6,618 bases of DNA. Source: Verrucomicrobiales bacterium. GTDB taxonomy: Bacteria; Verrucomicrobiota; Verrucomicrobiia; Verrucomicrobiales; DEV007. The position numbers were made by a program, and so were the translations under genes. Numbering within the stretch: the first letter of the stretch is position 1; each line of letters starts with the position of its first letter. Shown piece by piece: positions 5,916-6,618 of this stretch. The notes beneath the pieces were generated by a model, which was not told the origin of the DNA, searched no databases, and saw only the letters and a program-made list of their open reading frames with translations. Location: contig JACETS010000142.1 of the NCBI GenBank assembly GCA_013911195.1, positions 1 to 6,618 of the forward strand, written 5' to 3'.

Positions 5916-6618
5916 GTGAACCTCGAGACCAATTCTTATTAGATCCAACCATTGCATACTTAAATCATGGTTCTTATGGGGCATGTCCAAAACCTGTATT
6001 TGAAGCCTACCAAGATTATCAAAGGGAACTCGAAAGGGAGCCAGCATCATTATTATATAGAAATTATTCCTCAAGGATTCAGAAAGTTCGCGAAAGCCTC
6101 TCTGATTTTTTAAACTGCCAATCAGACCAAATCGCTTTTGTCAGAAATGTCACTTATGGAATGAACATGGTTGCACAGTCTGTGAACATTCAAAAAGGTG
6201 ACACCGTATTAGCCACTGACTTTGAATATGGCGCCGTCGATAGAATGTGGAGGATGATTTGTGAGGAGCGAGGCGCTAAATTTACTAAGGTTAAGATACC
6301 TCTACCTTATCAAGGATCAGAAGAAATCGTAAAACTATTTAAGGATCAGTTAGACTCTTCTGTTAAGGTAATTACATTTCCACATATCTCAGCAGCAACG
6401 GCTCAAGTATTTCCGGTGCGAGACTTGGTTTGTTTAGCGAAATCAAATGATATCATTTCTATAATTGATGGAGCTCACGCGCCGGGACAGCTAAAAGTCG
6501 ACTTAATGGCAATGGATGCCGATTACTATGTAGGCAATTGTCACAAATGGATGCTTTCCCCCAAAGGCGTAGGTTTTGTGTATGTCACTAGAAACCTTGA
6601 AAATAACGTTCGGCCGCC
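5912..6618 (+). CDS. PLP-dependent aminotransferase class V, isopenicillin N epimerase-like (C-terminus cut by window edge)
   Basis: The frame is open for 235 codons from GTG 5912 to the right edge; the family is usually near 390 residues, so about a third is missing. The N-terminus YLNHGSYGACPKPVFEA (16-32) is typical of the CefD-like branch. The PLP-pyridine aspartate is D186 in IIDGAHAPGQ. The Schiff-base lysine is K212 in GNCHKWM, followed by SPKGVGF. Relatives include isopenicillin N epimerases, cysteine desulfurase-like enzymes and many proteins of unknown substrate, so the reaction cannot be assigned, and no beta-lactam genes are in view. A TGA two codons upstream in frame forces GTG, or a later codon, as start. 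No good Shine-Dalgarno is seen. It is transcribed away from the dehydrogenase gene across a 188-bp spacer. Confidence 0.88.
   Translation, partial: MSEPRDQFLLDPTIAYLNHGSYGACPKPVFEAYQDYQRELEREPASLLYRNYSSRIQKVRESLSDFLNCQSDQIAFVRNVTYGMNMVAQSVNIQKGDTVLATDFEYGAVDRMWRMICEERGAKFTKVKIPLPYQGSEEIVKLFKDQLDSSVKVITFPHISAATAQVFPVRDLVCLAKSNDIISIIDGAHAPGQLKVDLMAMDADYYVGNCHKWMLSPKGVGFVYVTRNLENNVRP

Noticed and set aside
1..6618. CRISPR arrays, insertion sequences, tRNA or rRNA genes, phage or defence genes
   Set aside because: No regularly spaced repeats, transposase-like frames, terminal inverted repeats or structural RNA signatures were seen. The genes belong to known metabolic and iron-uptake families.

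Overview
The window comes from an AT-rich Gram-negative (diderm) bacterium, probably aquatic. It encodes an outer-membrane TonB-dependent receptor, periplasmic exported proteins and an ExbB-type inner-membrane protein. The phylum cannot be fixed from this sequence. The DUF3450 plus TtpC-like pair is known from Gammaproteobacteria with TonB2-type systems and also occurs in the Planctomycetota/Verrucomicrobiota group. Start codons mostly lack a recognisable Shine-Dalgarno sequence.

Layout: three genes on the minus strand (4110 down to 1, running off the left edge) look like one iron-regulated operon. They are a FecA-like TonB-dependent receptor (1870-4110), a DUF3450 coiled-coil periplasmic protein (1052-1876, overlapping the receptor by 7 bp), and a TtpC-type MotA/TolQ/ExbB protein with a long periplasmic N-terminal extension (1046 to the edge, incomplete). 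Upstream of the receptor, the 230-bp intergenic region holds two strong Fur-box matches about 41 bp apart, centre to centre, around a candidate promoter. A complete dihydrolipoyl dehydrogenase gene (4341-5723, minus) lies upstream of them. A divergent 188-bp spacer separates it from an incomplete PLP-dependent aminotransferase class V / isopenicillin N epimerase-like gene (5912 to the right edge, plus).

How it works together: under iron limitation Fur would release the receptor promoter. The receptor would bind a ferric chelate at the outer membrane. The DUF3450 and TtpC-like proteins belong to the auxiliary part of a TonB2-type energy transducer, whose ExbB, ExbD and TonB genes would be expected beyond position 1. 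The dehydrogenase and the epimerase-like gene show no evident functional link to iron uptake.

The most striking unexplained element is a perfect 12-bp inverted repeat followed by six T residues on the minus strand (1728-1762). It has the form of an intrinsic terminator and lies inside the DUF3450 coding sequence, just after the signal peptide. It could make transcription of the energizer genes partial or conditional relative to the receptor.
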